64,000 nt of DNA from Aminobacter niigataensis (GTDB lineage: Bacteria > Pseudomonadota > Alphaproteobacteria > Rhizobiales > Rhizobiaceae): positions 1,798,001-1,862,000 of the forward strand of contig NZ_JACHOT010000001.1 of assembly GCF_014200015.1 (NCBI RefSeq). The letters are read 5' to 3'. The first letter of the stretch is position 1. The number at the start of each line of letters is the position of its first letter. Below, one piece after another: positions 63,906-64,000 of this stretch. The notes under the pieces were generated by a model that was not told where the DNA came from, did not search any database, and saw only the letters and a program-made list of their open reading frames with translations. The translations under genes were made by a program, and so were the position numbers.

Positions 63906-64000
63906 TGGTCGACATCAATCAGATCCCGACCCGTCGTCCCTTCCATCGCCGCCGCAAGACCTGCCCGTTCTCCGGCGCCAACGCTCCGAAGATCGACTAC
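63905..64000 (+). CDS. rpsR: 30S ribosomal protein S18 (5' part)
   Basis: The first 32 codons of S18, [20 protein letters not shown] being the opening, then [12 protein letters not shown], with the basic N-terminus and cysteine typical of the family. The gene continues beyond the right edge. Coupled to rpsF by a one-base overlap. Confidence 0.95.

Overview
The window is 64 kb of GC-rich chromosomal DNA from an alphaproteobacterium of the order Hyphomicrobiales (Rhizobiales). It is most like Mesorhizobium, Aminobacter or another Phyllobacteriaceae. The evidence is the aapJQM general amino-acid permease genes, an Omp25-type porin, an NDUFS4-like complex I subunit, HdaA, the lptF-lptG-lptD-surA-pdxA-rsmA order and an S6 protein with a long Arg/Gly tail. 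I saw no prophage, insertion sequence, CRISPR array or rRNA. Genes are dense, with many ATGA overlaps, and every recognised gene looks intact except the two cut by the window edges (aapM and rpsR).

Layout. 1-3.3 kb: aapJ-aapQ-aapM amino-acid uptake, minus strand. 3.5-7 kb: a PAP2 phosphatase divergent from metC plus a cupin gene, then an XRE-cupin regulator. 7-9 kb: an Amt ammonium transporter with a small membrane-protein partner. 9.4-10 kb: tRNA-Arg(TCT), an NDUFS4-like gene and tRNA-Pro(TGG). 10.2-18.8 kb: a sugar-acid catabolic locus. An IlvD/Edd dehydratase, a DapA-family lyase and a FadR-type regulator diverge from a TRAP transporter, dgoK and dgoA. 19-22.9 kb: a LuxR-type regulator, hdaA, an AI-2E family permease and a CDP-alcohol phosphatidyltransferase. 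23-25.4 kb: purM, purN and a SixA-like phosphatase. 25.4-30.5 kb: a CDF metal exporter, a molybdopterin oxidoreductase and an ABC-F ATPase. 30.7-34.3 kb: a glycine-rich exported repeat protein, DinB, GST, ndk and a YbaY-META protein. 34.4-38.6 kb: moaE-moaD-pgsA, then uvrC and an SDR gene. 39-44.5 kb: an Omp25-like porin, a second GST, an RNase T2 lipoprotein, rlmJ, and a TetR regulator divergent from an exported AhpD-like protein. 44.5-54.4 kb: holC and pepA, then the outer-membrane assembly operon lptF-lptG-lptD-surA-like-pdxA-rsmA. 54.4-60.8 kb: gmk, yicC and the fatty-acid cluster mltG-fabF-acpP-fabG-fabD. 61-64 kb: an LtaS/OpgB-type phosphoglycerol transferase, rpsF and rpsR.

The most distinctive observations are these. 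Four tandem 11-bp repeats that read like PhoB half-sites lie just upstream of the phosphoglycerol transferase gene. Two almost identical 13-bp operators sit between the TetR gene and the AhpD-like gene. Perfect hairpins follow the binding-protein gene in both the Aap and the TRAP operon. The sugar-acid locus encodes enzymes for both a phosphorylative and a possible non-phosphorylative route. Several enzymes have substitutions at expected catalytic or metal-binding positions: RNase T2, the AhpD-like protein, the CDF exporter and the DapA-family lyase. There is also an exported protein built from 29-residue glycine-rich repeats plus a collagen-like stretch. I found no clear new defence or mobile system.
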